NCBI GenBank assembly: GCA_025200525.1
Contig: CM045762.1
Span: 75,947,217 to 76,011,216 of the forward strand
Length of the DNA: 64,000 bases
Direction of reading: 5' to 3'
Source: Camellia lanceoleosa
Taxonomy: Eukaryota > Streptophyta > Magnoliopsida > Ericales > Theaceae
The position numbers were made by a program, and so were the translations under genes. This document shows, one piece after another, positions 1-13,100 of the stretch. The notes under the pieces were generated by a model. It was not told the origin of the DNA. It did no database searches and saw only the letters and a list, made by a program, of their open reading frames with translations. Each line of letters begins with the position of its first letter. Within the stretch, counting starts at the first letter, position 1.

Positions 1-163
1 TTTAGATGGGAATACTCTATTAGTATTGTATTTTGTTTTCAGCTGTGGTGGGTTTGTTATAATTTTCAAAACAAAAACCTTTTTTTGACAGAACCAAAGG
101 TCCTAGGCAGAAAGGTTATGATTGCGTCCATTACCAATTCTGGGGGATAAATATGTTGGTTTC

Positions 164-1244
164 TGAAAAATCTAGAAAATACCTAGATGTTGATTTGTGA
201 TTATGTATCAATTTTAAGCAGAATATAACAATCCCAATCAAACAATCAAGAGAAAGAGACACAAAGATTTTACGTGGAAAAACCACAATTGGACACTTTC
301 CAATTGTGATCAAAAAACCACGGGCAACAGCCACAAAAACAATCCACTAAGAAGATATAAAGGAATTACACAGGTATCGCTCTCAATTATCTAGCGAATT
401 CACAACGCCTAATTGAACCAACCTCTATGTGCCTCTTCCAACCCCATCTTCAGCACGGAATTGTCTTTCTGATGAGCCACTCCGGATTCCCTCCAAAGCT
501 TGGGCTCGAATTCTTGTAATTCAACCGAAAGAACAACTCTCTCTTTTATGTATGACAAACAAACCTTTGATGTACTCTCTTTAAACCATGAGTTAAATAC
601 TCAATAAAACATCAAAGAAAACAAAATATCCCCAGATATAAACCTTTAAGAACCAAAAAGAAGATCTGGAGGACTTCCATGAATTACTTAGTTTTGGGAA
701 AAAATCAAGTATTTATAGAGAACCAAAAGTAATCCAAGATTGGGAAGAAACCAAACTCCTTGAGAAATCCGGATTCTGAGGCTCGCTCGAGCGAAGCTTT
801 CCTGGCTCGAGCGAGGAGAGTAATTTTCATGATTTCTACTAGTGCCTTGGCTCGAGCGACGGATCCTTGACTCGAGCGACCGATCACTTCTTTCAGGTTT
901 TTGTATAGACGCAATCCTTCGCTCGAGCGAGCATTCATTGGCTCGAGCGAGAAAGTCTTAGCTCGAGCGAGCACTCCTTGGCTCGAGCGAGCAACGGCTG
1001 ACATGCAATTTTGAATGCAATTTTGAATTTTGCTTGACATGAAATGACCGGCAAATTTCGACCCGTAATAATCAGCGAAGTGGCAATCTTGAACGCATTA
1101 ACATCACAAACTTCTCCGCAAAGCTCGATTCAGATTTGGATTCGCATCTAATAAACTCATAGCCTCACTGAAATAAAAGTACGAAAATAAATACATCTGA
1201 AAGGAATTTTGTCAAACGGAGTTACCAAGAATAAAAACCTAACA
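164..1244 (-). mobile_element. Probable solo LTR (minus orientation) inside an exon
   Basis: On the minus strand the segment starts TGTTAGGTTTTTATTC at 1244 and ends TTTTTCA at 164. Imperfect 5-bp direct repeats flank it (gtttc at 159-163, atttc at 1245-1249). No internal region or second LTR is visible, so it is probably a solo LTR. The 774-1002 part carries a dense array of CTCGAGCGA palindromes. The segment tttacgtggaaaaacc near 270 resembles a block common in plant LTRs. The boundaries are supported by the coding frame that resumes on the far side. The lineage is uncertain. Confidence 0.5.
774..1002. repeat. Array of CTCGAGCGA palindromes
   Basis: About nine copies of a core CTCGAGCGA, several extended to the 12-bp palindrome TCGCTCGAGCGA, lie at irregular 15-45 bp spacing with A/T-rich spacers. 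Similar arrays occur in both LTRs of the gypsy element (25836-26215 and 32938-33300). Confidence 0.8.
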
Positions 1245-1589
1245 ATTTCTCTTGGTATAATGGCTAGGACGTTAGTGTTTGTGGCTATCCTGATTTATGG
1301 CTTTTCAGTGCCATTTCATCCCGGATACACCACATACATTTTTCTTACTTAATAATTTGAGTTTCGTTCACTTGTATAATTTATTTTTGCCAGTTCTTAC
1401 AGGTCTAAAGCTTTTTGGGCACCTAGTATTGAACTTTCATAGAATCAATTACTACTAAAATTGTAGCTCGATGTTAATTTTTTTTTTTTCCAAATATATA
1501 TAATTATTTTATTTTAGTTATGAATGAGTTGATAAGAAATATTTAGGATGATGTGCTATAGTGTGTACTTTTCATAAATGATATCGTGT

Positions 1590-2600
1590 TAACACTAAGT
1601 TGAAGACTTAGAGAGAAACACTTAAATCTAAAAGATTTAGTATAAATAAAATTAAGACAGAATACATGGAGTGTAATTTAAGTAACAATAACAATGAAAA
1701 TAGAGGAGAAATAAATATTGAGAATCAAAAACTACCTAAGAGTAAATATTTTCGTTATCTAGGATTGATTATCACAACAGCTGGGGAGATTGGAGCACAT
1801 GTGGTCCATATAATTAAAGTGATGTGGCTTAAGTAGATGAGTGCATCTGAGGTACAGTGCAATAAACGAGTATTCACTAGACTAAAAGGAAAATTCTATA
1901 GAAAACTAACGATGTTGTATAAGACATAATGTTAGGCCATTAAAAAATATGTAGATAAGATGAATGTTGTTAAGATGAAGATGATAAGGTAGATGTGTAG
2001 CAAGACTATAAAAAACAAAATTAGAAATGAGTATATTTGTGAATAGGTAGGAATAACACTGATTAAGGCTGCAAACGAGTTGAGCCGAGCTTTATTGAGC
2101 TTGAGCTCGACTTATTTGCTTATCGAGCTCGTTTATTGAGCTCGAGTTCAGCTCAACTTGTTAATATTAATGAAACTTGAGCTCAACTCGATAAGATTTT
2201 TTTTTTAAATATTATTTATATTATTTAATATACAAATAATATGCTTATCATATAATTTAAATAAAGATAAACAAGTTGAGCTTATTTGAACTTGAGCTCG
2301 GCTTGTTTACAAAGTCGAGCTGAGCTTATTCGTGAACAGTTCTATTCATTTGTAGCCTTAGCACTGATAGAAGATAAACTGAGAAAGAATAAATTGAGAT
2401 TGTTTGGTCATATACAACGAAGGCTAGTAGAGGCAGTAGTGAAGTGATGCGATACAGTGATTGTAGATAGAAGTATTAGGAGAATAGACAAACCTAAATT
2501 AACATGAGCTAGTGTAGTAAATAGATATATGAATCTTGTTATTTTGACTAACAAAATAACTTTTAATAAAGTCGAGTGGAGAAAAGAATTCACATAACTG
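1590..2600 (+). pseudogene. RTE-type LINE remnant, C-terminal part of reverse transcriptase ORF
   Basis: Translating across stops and frameshifts gives the signature of the end of the plant RTE LINE ORF: EYMECNFS near 1664, KYFRYLGLIIT near 1745, KGKFYRKLTMLYK near 1888, then after a nested insertion EDKLRKNKLRLFGHIQRR near 2372, RIDKPKLTWA near 2484 and VEWRKEFT near 2575. The tail is TGATTTGATTTGATAG near 2625, matching the short-unit tails of RTE elements. It carries many stops and is an old fossil. It is interrupted at about 2064-2360. Confidence 0.75.
2064..2360. mobile_element. Small TIR element (hAT-like MITE) inside the RTE LINE remnant
   Basis: About 295 bp of AGCTCGAGCTCG-rich sequence splits the LINE frame. 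Its ends are inverted: TAAGGCTGCAAACGA on the left and, read in reverse complement, TAAGGCTACAAATGA on the right. The LINE word aacactgat before it recurs as agcactgat after it, consistent with a roughly 8-bp target duplication, which suggests hAT. Exact ends are ambiguous by 1-2 bp. There is no coding capacity. Confidence 0.65.
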
Positions 2601-3224
2601 ATTTTATTTAATAAACCTTAAAACTTGATTTGATTTGATAGACATATAATTATTAGAAAAAATTACCATTCCGCAATAGTTTGAAAAACTTATTACAGGT
2701 TCCCGGTTTTGTCACATTCAGCCCGTTGTTTATCTGTTGAAATTTTCATATATTTAGATGGTTTGATCAAATGCTACGAAGCCCAATGCACCAAAATGAG
2801 ATCCGCAAGCCCACCAAAATGTACGACAAACACAGGATATGGGAAAATAACAACGCTGTGTAGTTTACAAAAAAAAAATTACAAATCAATGATAAAATTT
2901 ATAAATTTTGATAATTAAATATTATACTTTTTCATGATTCTGTGAACTTTTTTATTTGTTACCGCTGAATTTTAATTTCACTCATAACAAAAAAGGGTAT
3001 GACTTTAAAAAGATGAGGTCCACTCAATTATCTTCAATGATACGACCTCTTTTGCATTTCATTTGAACAACATGCAATTCCATTAACATTGCAAACTCTT
3101 ATTTCTGGATCTTGCGTTCATAGTTCTGTGACGGGTGAATTTGTATTACGTTGTCTCAAGCCAATAGATTCTTCTGCCTTGAAAGCCTTTATCCACTTAG
3201 AAGTCATATTTCTTGGAGACAGGG

Positions 3225-3357
3225 CATGTTTGGTTTAAAGATTTGAGAAAAATTAGAAAGAGAAAGAAAATGTGTGTAAAATTAGATAAAATAGTATATT
3301 TTATTTACATTTCACCGTTCTTTTTTCTTTGTCTTTTCAAATTCTTGAACCAAATAC
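3225..3357. mobile_element. Short palindromic MITE
   Basis: The left end reads catgtttggtttaaagattt. The right end in reverse complement reads tgtatttggttcaagaattt. The interior is roughly self-complementary (A/G-rich left half, C/T-rich right half). The element is about 133 bp with no coding capacity. No clear target duplication was seen. Confidence 0.5.
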
Positions 3358-4377
3358 AGAATCAGTGTGCGGAACACTGAATCTACCAACTGATCTGCTT
3401 TCATGTTGCCATCTTCCATCATAGATGAATTAAGAAGTTCAGATGACTCCCTCACAGAAACTGTTTTTTCCCAGGACATTTATTTGTCTGGAAGCTCTCT
3501 CCTCTTCATGGTTTGTCTTTAATATTTATGTTCGCACATTATCTTTGCATTGTTTGTATTTTTCTTATTATCTAATAAAGTTTTTATTAGCCACAAAAAA
3601 GTTCTTAGTTCCATTCTTCTTTTTTTCTTCAAGGGACTGTCATTTCTAAATGCACACAGTAATCATGCAACAACAAAACCGAGTTTCTTTAAGGAGTTAA
3701 CCCAGAAATCTGATCGAGCCATGCAACATGATTTTCGTGTTAAAACAAATATTAATTGAAAAAAAAAAAGAAAACAAAACAAAAACTACTATAAAACTTA
3801 TATCAAGCAAGATTTTATTTACCCACAACTCTTTTGCATATACTTATTTTAAACGCAGAGAACACGAAGAACTCCTTAGACCTCCAAGTTCTAAAGCCAG
3901 AAGATGATAAATGAAATTTAACTTACATTCTATTGACATTTTTCTCACATTTTCATTTTTCCCTCTCCCTATTCCATTTCTAAATCTCCATCCAAATCCA
4001 TGATCCAAACACAACTTAAAAGAGAGGAAAACATAAATAAAATATAAAATAATATTTTTCTCCATTTCCCTTAACTTTTCATTTTTTCCTTTCTAAATTC
4101 CTACACAAATCTATAATCCAAACACAATCTAATAGTTTAGATAGTCTCCAAATAATGACCACATAGAGAGCAACCCCGACTAGAGTTGAACTTCAGTGTC
4201 ATCCACCTCAGTGTCATCGCTCTAGTCTAATGAAATCCACTTACTACCTACTGTTCTACACACCAAATATTATACAATTGATGGCACTTATAGTAACAAA
4301 ATTTTAATTAACATTGAATTTTTCTTTTGATTTCATTAGACTATATTCCTCAGCCATAGTGTCTGGCCATTTGTATT

Positions 4378-4426
4378 GAAAAAAAAAATAAAAATAAAAA
4401 TAAAAATAAAAATAAAAAAAATTTGA
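4378..4426. repeat. (AAAAAT)n simple repeat
   Basis: Tandem AAAAAT/AAAATA units, directly visible. Confidence 0.85.
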
Positions 4427-4707
4427 TTTCATACTTCACATTGATCATCAATTCTTCAGTTGTAGCTTTGAGCTGCCGCGCATCCTTGATAACTTTGTCA
4501 TATTTTGTCATTACTTATTTTTTTAGAAGAAAGAAATAGTTGATGACGGATCCTCAAGAGGAGAGGAGGGTACAATTGATAGAAATTGAACTATCTCTAG
4601 ACGGCCTTATCATTTTATGGATTGTTTGCAAGAATCACAACTTTATACCAGACTTTCAAAATTTGGTCAAAGAAAATTTCTAGTTTACCATCTTCAAGGA
4701 AACGACT

Positions 4708-7700
4708 CTATTTTTTGTTTGAAAGATAAATGCCAGAAATTATGGCCACTCCAGCAACTGCAGCTCCGAGAGTTGTGAGGATCTTCACAGCAGAAATAGC
4801 CGGCTTTTGTGAAGGTAAATCTACACCTAGAAGATGCTTCACCTGCAACACGATCAAGAAGGAAATCAGGAACATGAATATATTCATTCATGGCAGAAAA
4901 TCTAATTCAAAACCATTTAACATGTATTTCTCTTTCAGACTTGAGGGAATAAGGAAGCAAAGGAAAAAAGACCAATCTCAAAAGGAATGTAACATTTAAA
5001 AGAAAGTTCCTTTGGTGTTTCAATCTACAAAAAGGTGTGAATTGGCATGTCCAACCCATTGCAGCATACTTTAACAAGTAATATGCAGCTAATTAATTCT
5101 ACTTTCGGGACCAAAAAAAAAAACATAGAAGAAAAACATTAAAGAAAATGATCTCTGACCTCAACTGGCTGCTTCCAATGCTTCTTAATTCCCTGCATAT
5201 GCCCTTTTCCAATAACTGCGACAACTGAACTGTGCTCACTAGCAACCCTTAATAATGTGGACGACATATACCTGAATATGCAATTAACTTAAAGATATTA
5301 ATTAATAACCAAAAAGGGTAGAGAAACTTACGAATAAGGTATATCCACTATATAAACCTTCCTAGGCCTTTTGCCCAAGATCATTTTTTTCTGTTCTTAT
5401 CGGTTTAATATGTCCAGCAGACATCAAAAGAAGTGGAGTTATGGACACGCACAAAGTAAATATACAAGAGACAGACCCAATGCACAAGGGCAGATGCATA
5501 TTGCAATAAGCTTCAGAGTAATTATTTTTCAAGGAAGTTCTAAAGCTAGCAGCATCATTTTTCAAATTACTAGTATCCACTTCTTGCATGTGGTGACTGT
5601 CATGAATCTCATGATTATTTCACTTTCTACATATAACATATATGGAAGTTAGTGCGTGTAAGTAGTCATGTCACATGTATGTTGATTTCTCTTTCATTCA
5701 CATGTATACATTCACTATTGAACCCACTTAGATGAAGCATAAGAAATATATCCGGGTGAACAATATAAACCTTTCTTTTTAGTTGGTCTTTTTCTAACAC
5801 ATCAATTTGAAGTGAGAAGTATTACCTACCAATGAGTGCCTCTCTATGCAAACTACACACCGCCATACAAAAGTATAATACAGAGGGACCTTAACAGAAT
5901 CCTTCTATTTTTAAAGATCAATAATTAAAAACTAGATGAGAGAACAGTGAGAAAACTAATACAAACGGTATCCCAAAAATATGTGACAATCAGTATAATA
6001 GGAATATGGAAGTAAGAGATACTTACAGATCTCGCTCATGTACAAGGGTTTCCATTAGAGTGGGGAACTCCTTGCTCATCTCTTGAATCACAAGAGTCAA
6101 CATATCAACATCATCCATTTCCTTCAACTGAAGTAAAAGCCAATTAAACTCACAGAAATTAAGTATCACAGAAATTAAGTAACACAATACTAATTCCTTT
6201 ATTCAAATTTCAATTAGATTTACAGATAGAAACTGCCAGTTGGTGGCAATAAGTTGTGAAGATAAGAAAGCTGACCATTTTAGTAAGATCTTCAGGACTC
6301 GGTAAAAATAATGCTTGGAAAAGTAAGGAATAGATTAATTTTGTCTTATGCCAAAGCGGCATCTTTGCCCATGTCCTTCGTAAAGTTATCTGTTCAGTTA
6401 AAATCAAAGATCACAAATCAGTATGTTTACAATGAAAATTTAGTTACAGCCATTCAAAAACACAAGACTCAGAAGAAATAACTCACAAAATATCAGAGAA
6501 AGGCAAGAATAATAATCAATACAAGTCATGTACAAATTATTGGCACATGAATTTTGAAAGTTGCCAAAAAATTGCCATTATAGAAATTCAAACACTCAAA
6601 GAAGAAAAAACCTAAATTTGGATATTGATAAAAGTATCTTATCGAGACAGACTCATAAAGGCCCAGATCCCAAAAAAAGCAAAAGAAGCTAATTCTGGAA
6701 GAGACCAGACAGAAATATATGCTGGACAGAATTTGTTGGTGGCCATTGTTAGAGATTCGCAAATACATTGCTCAATGGAACCAAAAATCAGGGATACTGC
6801 ATGGATTAGATTCCACACCCACACCCTATGTTACATAGAAGGTAGAATGTGGATCGTTTCGATTCGTGGAACAGGAACTCACGCTATGCCACATGCTCTA
6901 AAATGTGATATGATAAGGGTAGACTTGTATATATTACACTTAAGAATATAAGGTATTTCTAGAGTAATTTTCTTTTAACTATTAGGTATCCAATAAATAT
7001 ATATATATATATATTCATTTTTGATATTTTTGTCTTGTCAAAACTTAAGCCATCTTAGATTTAGTTCATTATATTTGATTTTTTTTCCTTCTAAGGTAAA
7101 AAGCAAAGCAAAGCAAAGCAAACCAAGTCTTAAGTCCCATCAAATGGGGTCAACTACATGAATCCTTCTTCTCCCCGCTTCTAAGGTAACATTTAAGAAA
7201 ACATATTAGAAAAAACTTTTGGGATCGTTTTGAATTACTAAATTTACCGTTTTGGAACGAAAGTGTACCATGTTTCGAAAACATGTGTACCAATACGCAC
7301 TTCGATAGGGTATTAGCGTTTTCTGATAACACAGGCCACACCCCACACCCTTCTCTCTCAAGGAGAATTCTCTTTGAAAGAAGGACGCAATAATTGATGT
7401 TTTGCAAGTACAACCAATTCTGATGTATCTGCAAAAGTAATAGGATTTTCAAAGCCCATAAATACTTACTGGCAGATAGTGTAGGAAGGGCAGGAAGTGG
7501 GTAGAGTTGAATTTGAAGGTTGTGGGCTAAGAAGCACAGACACTTTTATGGAGAAAACGTGTAGTGTTAGATACCCATGTCAGAAAAAATACATTACGGA
7601 CCCTCCTAAAAGTGAGTCTGCACTTTTTCAACTTGTCTTAATTAAAATTTTAAATTCAAAATATCAGACACTTTACAGACACTTTGGCAACACTTCTTGA

Positions 7701-10125
7701 CAATGCTTCAATGCTTCATAATGCAACCAATGTGATGAATCTCTTAACAATGCTTCACATTCTTCATAATGCAATTTGTGCACTCTAAATATGTATGGAA
7801 ATATTTATAAAATGAATACATCATGTGTGTTTCAATCTTCTACAATTGTTTTGCATTCTTTAAATGCAACTGTTACGTAACCGATATCTTGATGTTTAAG
7901 ACATAAAATATATGGCTTTTTAAGTTTAGTTAGCGTAATGTGACTTCTTTATTTAATTACTTTGAAGAACTATTCATCTATTTGACATATAATAAACTTT
8001 TGACATGTGTCCCAGCGAATTGTGTTCTGCATTTTTCGAAAATTGTCATGTCGGTGTGTTTGTGTAGTGTCCATGTCATGTTGCAATCCGTGTCTATGCT
8101 ACTTGGGTTGTAGGGATAACTTGAATTCTGGAGAACACAAGCTAAACAAAATTTAAAGAGGAAAGTAACTCACCTGTATCGGACGATCACCGAGTATCAC
8201 CTTGCCACCATACTTCGATGCTTCTTCAAATGCCACGCGAAACTCGGAACCAGGTAAAACCTCTAGCTTACTAGCAACCTAACAAAATAATAAATAAATA
8301 AATTACATACAAATGGTGAAAAGATTAGGATGAGAGTACCAAAGATGAATATAGTACTACACTAGTGTAGCTAAACTGAAGAGGGCGAAAAATGTAAAAC
8401 TTCTGCAGCAATTTATATAGAAACTGGAGGGTTATAATGATCATGCCTTGGCAAGAAACCAGCTGTAGAGTATTCCAAAGATATTGTGCTGTTTCTTCCA
8501 CAGATCCAACATTTCCGCCATGGTTGGTATCTGGTGATAAACTAAAAATGAGTACTAGTGCAAGTGAAATTTTGAGAAATGACTATTAAAGATGAGAAGT
8601 ATTATGCAGATATAGATAATAAATTACTTTTAAGTCAATAAAAAGATTGTAGCAACCAGTCAAAAAACATGCAGCTGATAGACCAACTAAGTTAAAAAGA
8701 CAGTTCAAAATGTAATGGCTTGACAATAAAATTTCCGACAAACACAGAGATGTACATAGGAAACGGGATCAAATACCATGCTTATAAATACAAAACTAAA
8801 TGAAAATTTTTTTGACATATTTTACACAAGCAAGAGATGCATATTGCAAATGAACAAAACAAGGTAGAGACAATCTGAACTAAAGACCTACAATACAAAT
8901 ATTACCGTATATCAACTCCAATGCCCTCTAACGAAATCCAAGTAAAATTGGCAAAATTGTTGACATACAAACCGAAAAAGAAACTGAACAGAAAATATAA
9001 ACCATTTCTAAATAGGCTTCCATGCCTCGTAAAATATAATTGTTTCTTTCTTTCCAAGTGCCATATAAGACATCACAATGGTCCTACCCCTTCTCAGTGA
9101 AAAACTTCAATATGCCCAAGAGAAGAGCAAATCAAGCAAAATTGTAGGCATGCCTGAACAAAATTATGACAACAGACAAAACCAAACCAAACCAAACTAA
9201 ACCGTGTCCCAATCATGTGGGCTGTCACTTTTTGTCATTCTGCTTTATCACTCAGTTAAATTAAATAAATTCATATAATTTTTCAATATATCCCATCCCA
9301 TGTCAATTTAGGTCTTTCCCTCCCCCTAACATTTCCATTTACAATAATCATATCACTTTTCTTAACTGTTGCATCTTCAAGTCTTTGTTGTACATGACTA
9401 AGCCTATTCTCTCTCAACTTATTCAATTAGTGCTACACCCATTATTTCTAAAATATATTCATTTCTAATTTTGTTTTTCTTAATCTTATTACACATCCAT
9501 CTAAGCACACCCCTCTTAGCTAATCACTCATTTTATGCAAGTGTTGTTTCTTAGTAGCCCAACATTCTATCTCATAAAGCATCGCTGGCCAAAATCATCA
9601 ATGATAATAAGGCAATGGATTGAGGGTGAAAAAGGTTAGTGGAATTTAAGGGGGTCCAAAAGTTGAAATCATTCTCACACATAAAACACCTGTTCAGTAT
9701 CACTATTTCTGGTTTGTGTCAATGAGGTGATAATTAATAACATTTGGCTTGTTCTCTCATGCTATCATGCTGAGTATGATATATAAGGCAAACATTCTTG
9801 TTGAAAGGTAATAACATAAATTGTTGCAAGACAAGGATATAAATGATTGTCACTCTTAAAACAAGCAAAGGATATCAAAAGGACATTTCAAGGAATGCAA
9901 CCCAACAATGCCCCAACTGGAAAATTGCTAAATGCCAGGTGAAATATAAATGGTTGCGAGACAAAGGATATAAATGATATCAAAAGGACATTTCAAGGAA
10001 TGCAACCCAACAATGCCCCAACTTGAAAATTGCTAAGTGCCAGGTGAAATATTAGATGCTAGGAGGATTTAATTATGGATAAAGAACCCAAACTAAGGTT
10101 GCGTGGGGATTTCGCTTTTCAAACT

Positions 10126-10177
<52 letters not shown>

Positions 10178-13100
10178 GGGAGAATTGATTCTCAAACCTA
10201 TAAACATTATGCAGTTTTCATGAACCTCAAACCAACTTTTCTTGGCTAAATTACAAGTCACACGCCATAACACTTTTATTGGGTATGGAAACAAGCCTCC
10301 TTTACCCCTATGCTTCAAACATCTTACACATTCAATCAGTTTTATTTTTTTTCCTAAAAAAGTTGACCTAGGCAAAATTACATTTCAAATTCCTAAAATA
10401 AAAAGGTTAGATAGATAGATAGATAGATAGTTGCTCATGGGCATACATAAGGGAAATGTATTATGCATGCATTTAATAGGCCCATCACATAAAATGCTAA
10501 AAAGTGAAAATAAATAAATACATAAAAACACAGGGGAGATAATTAAAAAAAATAGAGGAAAATAAATTACTAAGTCATAGTTTTCCACCAGTTCATAGCT
10601 TAAATTGTTTGACCCAGTCCAGAGTGAAGGTACAACAGGGTAGCAGTTAACCTGTTTAACATTAGAATTGCTTTTGATCCTACAAGCTTGTTATCAAGTT
10701 TTCTTCTGTCCATTCAACTATAGTTGGGTCAAATATTGCACTAAATTCAGTAACTGCCAAACATATTTCAAATCAAGGATAATGAGCATTCTGACACCTC
10801 TGGGTGGATTTGCTTGCCAGTGACCATCCATCGATTACCAGTACGCGGATAATTCTATACACGTTGTATGTACAATATCTCATTAGCTGTTTGGTGACTT
10901 CTCTTGTATTAAATGCCTCTATTCTTGGATTAAGTTGGGTGTTGCAGGGATCAGCAGATAATTTCGAAAGGATAGTAGTTGAAGGTCTGTAATCGTCCCT
11001 TTTCACAAGCTTCAAAAGCAATACCTTTTTTCTTTTCTAATGCACCTGAGGAGAAGAATCTAAAAACTTTGAAGACAACAAGATCTGTACAGTCTTAAAA
11101 TTGCATTTTTCAGATATCGGCTCTCTTAGATCTAAGTCAAAGCAGAACAAGATAAATTCTCTGTGATTTTGAATCAATTTGGTAATGGTATGGGTGGAAC
11201 CATGAAGCAAGAGGCATGCCTAGCTTGATCTCTAGCCAATGCAGTGTTGTTTCTTTCTAATCAATACATTGTCCACCATAAATTATCAAATGATCAAGTT
11301 CTCTACATTTTGGACAACACAGACTTCATCTAAATAACAATGGTCTCCTGCTTAAATTCTTAAAGTAGCTAATTTTGATCCCTTCCTTTGTGGTTGGTGT
11401 GAAGACTAAATAAAAGGTATGCTGAAGAGAAAAACCATTTTCCACTGCACAGATCTAACATACAGAGGCATTCTGGGTACAGAGTGTCAGGACCTTCAAG
11501 TCGTATATATTCAAGATATACAAAATTCAAAAGCAACAGACTTCTAGGACAAGGTAGGCATGCTCAAAGAAGATCAACAAGCTTCCACATAATATGGCCC
11601 CCAAAATGATATCTTAGAATCTACTAAATGGGATTGGGAAAAAAACAAAACAAAACAAAAAGAAGCAAACAAACAAAAAAATCCAGACCCACCTTTCATG
11701 AATGAGCCATTAATGTCAACAAATGAGCTCATATATGCTTGATCTAAAACATTTGAATATTTTCTACTCTTCCAAAACACAAAACGGTAACGCTTATAAA
11801 TAGTTAATAAAATACCTCTTTAAATCTCCCATATTGAATTTCAACAAAAGATAGCTATGTACTAAGATAAGAGGAGGAGGAAAATGACATATCACCATCC
11901 TTTGCAAAGCAAGCTTGCCCAGAGATGATCATCTAAAAGTTAATCATGGGAAAAACAAACCAAAAGAGGATTGAACTAATATATACAAGAAACCGACACA
12001 GACCTTTAAAGTCTGAAGAGTAAGTACAGGCACACGACTTGAGCATAGTTCCAAGAAAACAGCCTGTAGTCAAAACATTCACACTTATTGAATGTCTCCA
12101 TAAAAAGATTGAAGATGACTGCTGTAGTAAGCCATATGAAGGAGGCAATCAACCTGCTGCTCAATGATTTGCCCATTATCAAGTTTTACTGAGTTTCTAA
12201 AAGGAAATCACCTGTGGTTTTAGAAAACTGATTACAGCTTGAACTTCTTGGCATGATTCCTGAAACCACATACACAAAGATCAGTAGATCCTTTAATAGC
12301 TCTTAGTGTTAGTTCTTCATTTTTCTTCCTCATAACTTGGAGAACAGAATGGGATTAAATCAATGAAGAGTCAGGATGAACAACATTTGCTTTTAAAGCA
12401 AATATATATACAAGAAAAATCGAAGAATAGGAAAGCCTTTTTTTCAGAATTTATATATTCAACATGAAAACCACTATATATTGTATATAATATCCAATTC
12501 CTGAAACCAGTGTTAAAAAGCAATCTGCAAACAACTAGTGTTCATCATGTATTCAAAAATGGACAGGCTCATTTGAATCAACCTTGTTTTTGGGCCAGAA
12601 GACAAACAAGCTTAGCATTTTTCAGCTTTTCTGCACCTAATTTCTATGTGCTTTGCTGAAAAATTGACCAAGTGCACCCCTTGTTGCCCCACCAAACAGC
12701 ATAATTTCAAGACAGAAAATATCTGCACCAGCCAAAACTTCTAGACCTTATGGTGTTCGAGAACTCCTTTTAACGTGATCTTCTTTACTTGGACAATTGC
12801 ACAAGAAGCTATTTTGACAATTGATAATCTGAGGAGAAGGGGGAAAATTTTTGATGGATTGGTGCTACATGTGCAAGAGTGAGGTGGGAAGTGACAACTA
12901 TCTTTTCATGCCATTGTTATTTATGATGCCCTATTCAGTTCAGGATTTGTTTGCCTCTTGAAGGAGAGGTTGTCCAGAGGTAGTTTTTGTAGAGTGTGGG
13001 AGGTCATTCCTCTTTGCCTCATGTGGTGCTTGTGGAATGAGAGAAACAAAGGTGTTTTTGATAATTGTGAGAGGATCATTTTGTCTTTCAAAGGTACTAC

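Larger units (their letters stand above)
92..1354 (+). pseudogene. C-terminal exon of an unrecognised gene, split by an LTR insertion
   Basis: A T-rich tract ending in AG at 90-91 looks like a splice acceptor. From 93 an open frame reads TKGPRQKGYDCVHYQFWGIN and on to position 163. If the LTR at 164-1244 and one 5-bp target copy are removed, the same frame continues from 1250 (SLGIMARTLVFVAILIYGF) to a TAA ending at 1354. The joined C-terminus contains one hydrophobic segment of about 20 residues, suggesting a final membrane helix. That the frame continues across the insertion supports a real exon. I do not recognise the family. The rest of the gene would lie left of the window. Confidence 0.4.
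2640..4700. other. Intergenic AT-rich DNA without a recognised gene
   Basis: Only short chance ORFs are present. Visible structure is limited to a MITE at about 3225-3357, a pair of related segments near 3955-4020 and 4060-4130 that both end in a ccaaacacaa word, and an (AAAAAT)n tract at about 4378-4426. The minus-strand 3' UTR of the TraB gene should start just left of 4708. Confidence 0.6.
8531..12003 (-). other. Intron 3 of the TraB gene
   Basis: A 3.47-kb GT-AG intron. It holds an RTE LINE fragment (9180-9605), a 105-bp tandem duplication (about 9871-10052), a T26G24 tract (10131-10180) and a GATA microsatellite (about 10407-10431). The rest is unremarkable AT-rich sequence. Confidence 0.85.

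Noticed and set aside
705..1040. 111-codon minus-strand ORF rich in ARA/RSS words
   Set aside because: It is produced by the CTCGAGCGA palindrome array inside an LTR and reflects the repeat, not a protein.
7150..7452. 100-codon minus-strand ORF in intron 5
   Set aside because: It lies in an intron confirmed by conserved flanking exons and has no domain. A weak resemblance of 7210-7320 to 13380-13480 was not strong enough to call a repeat.
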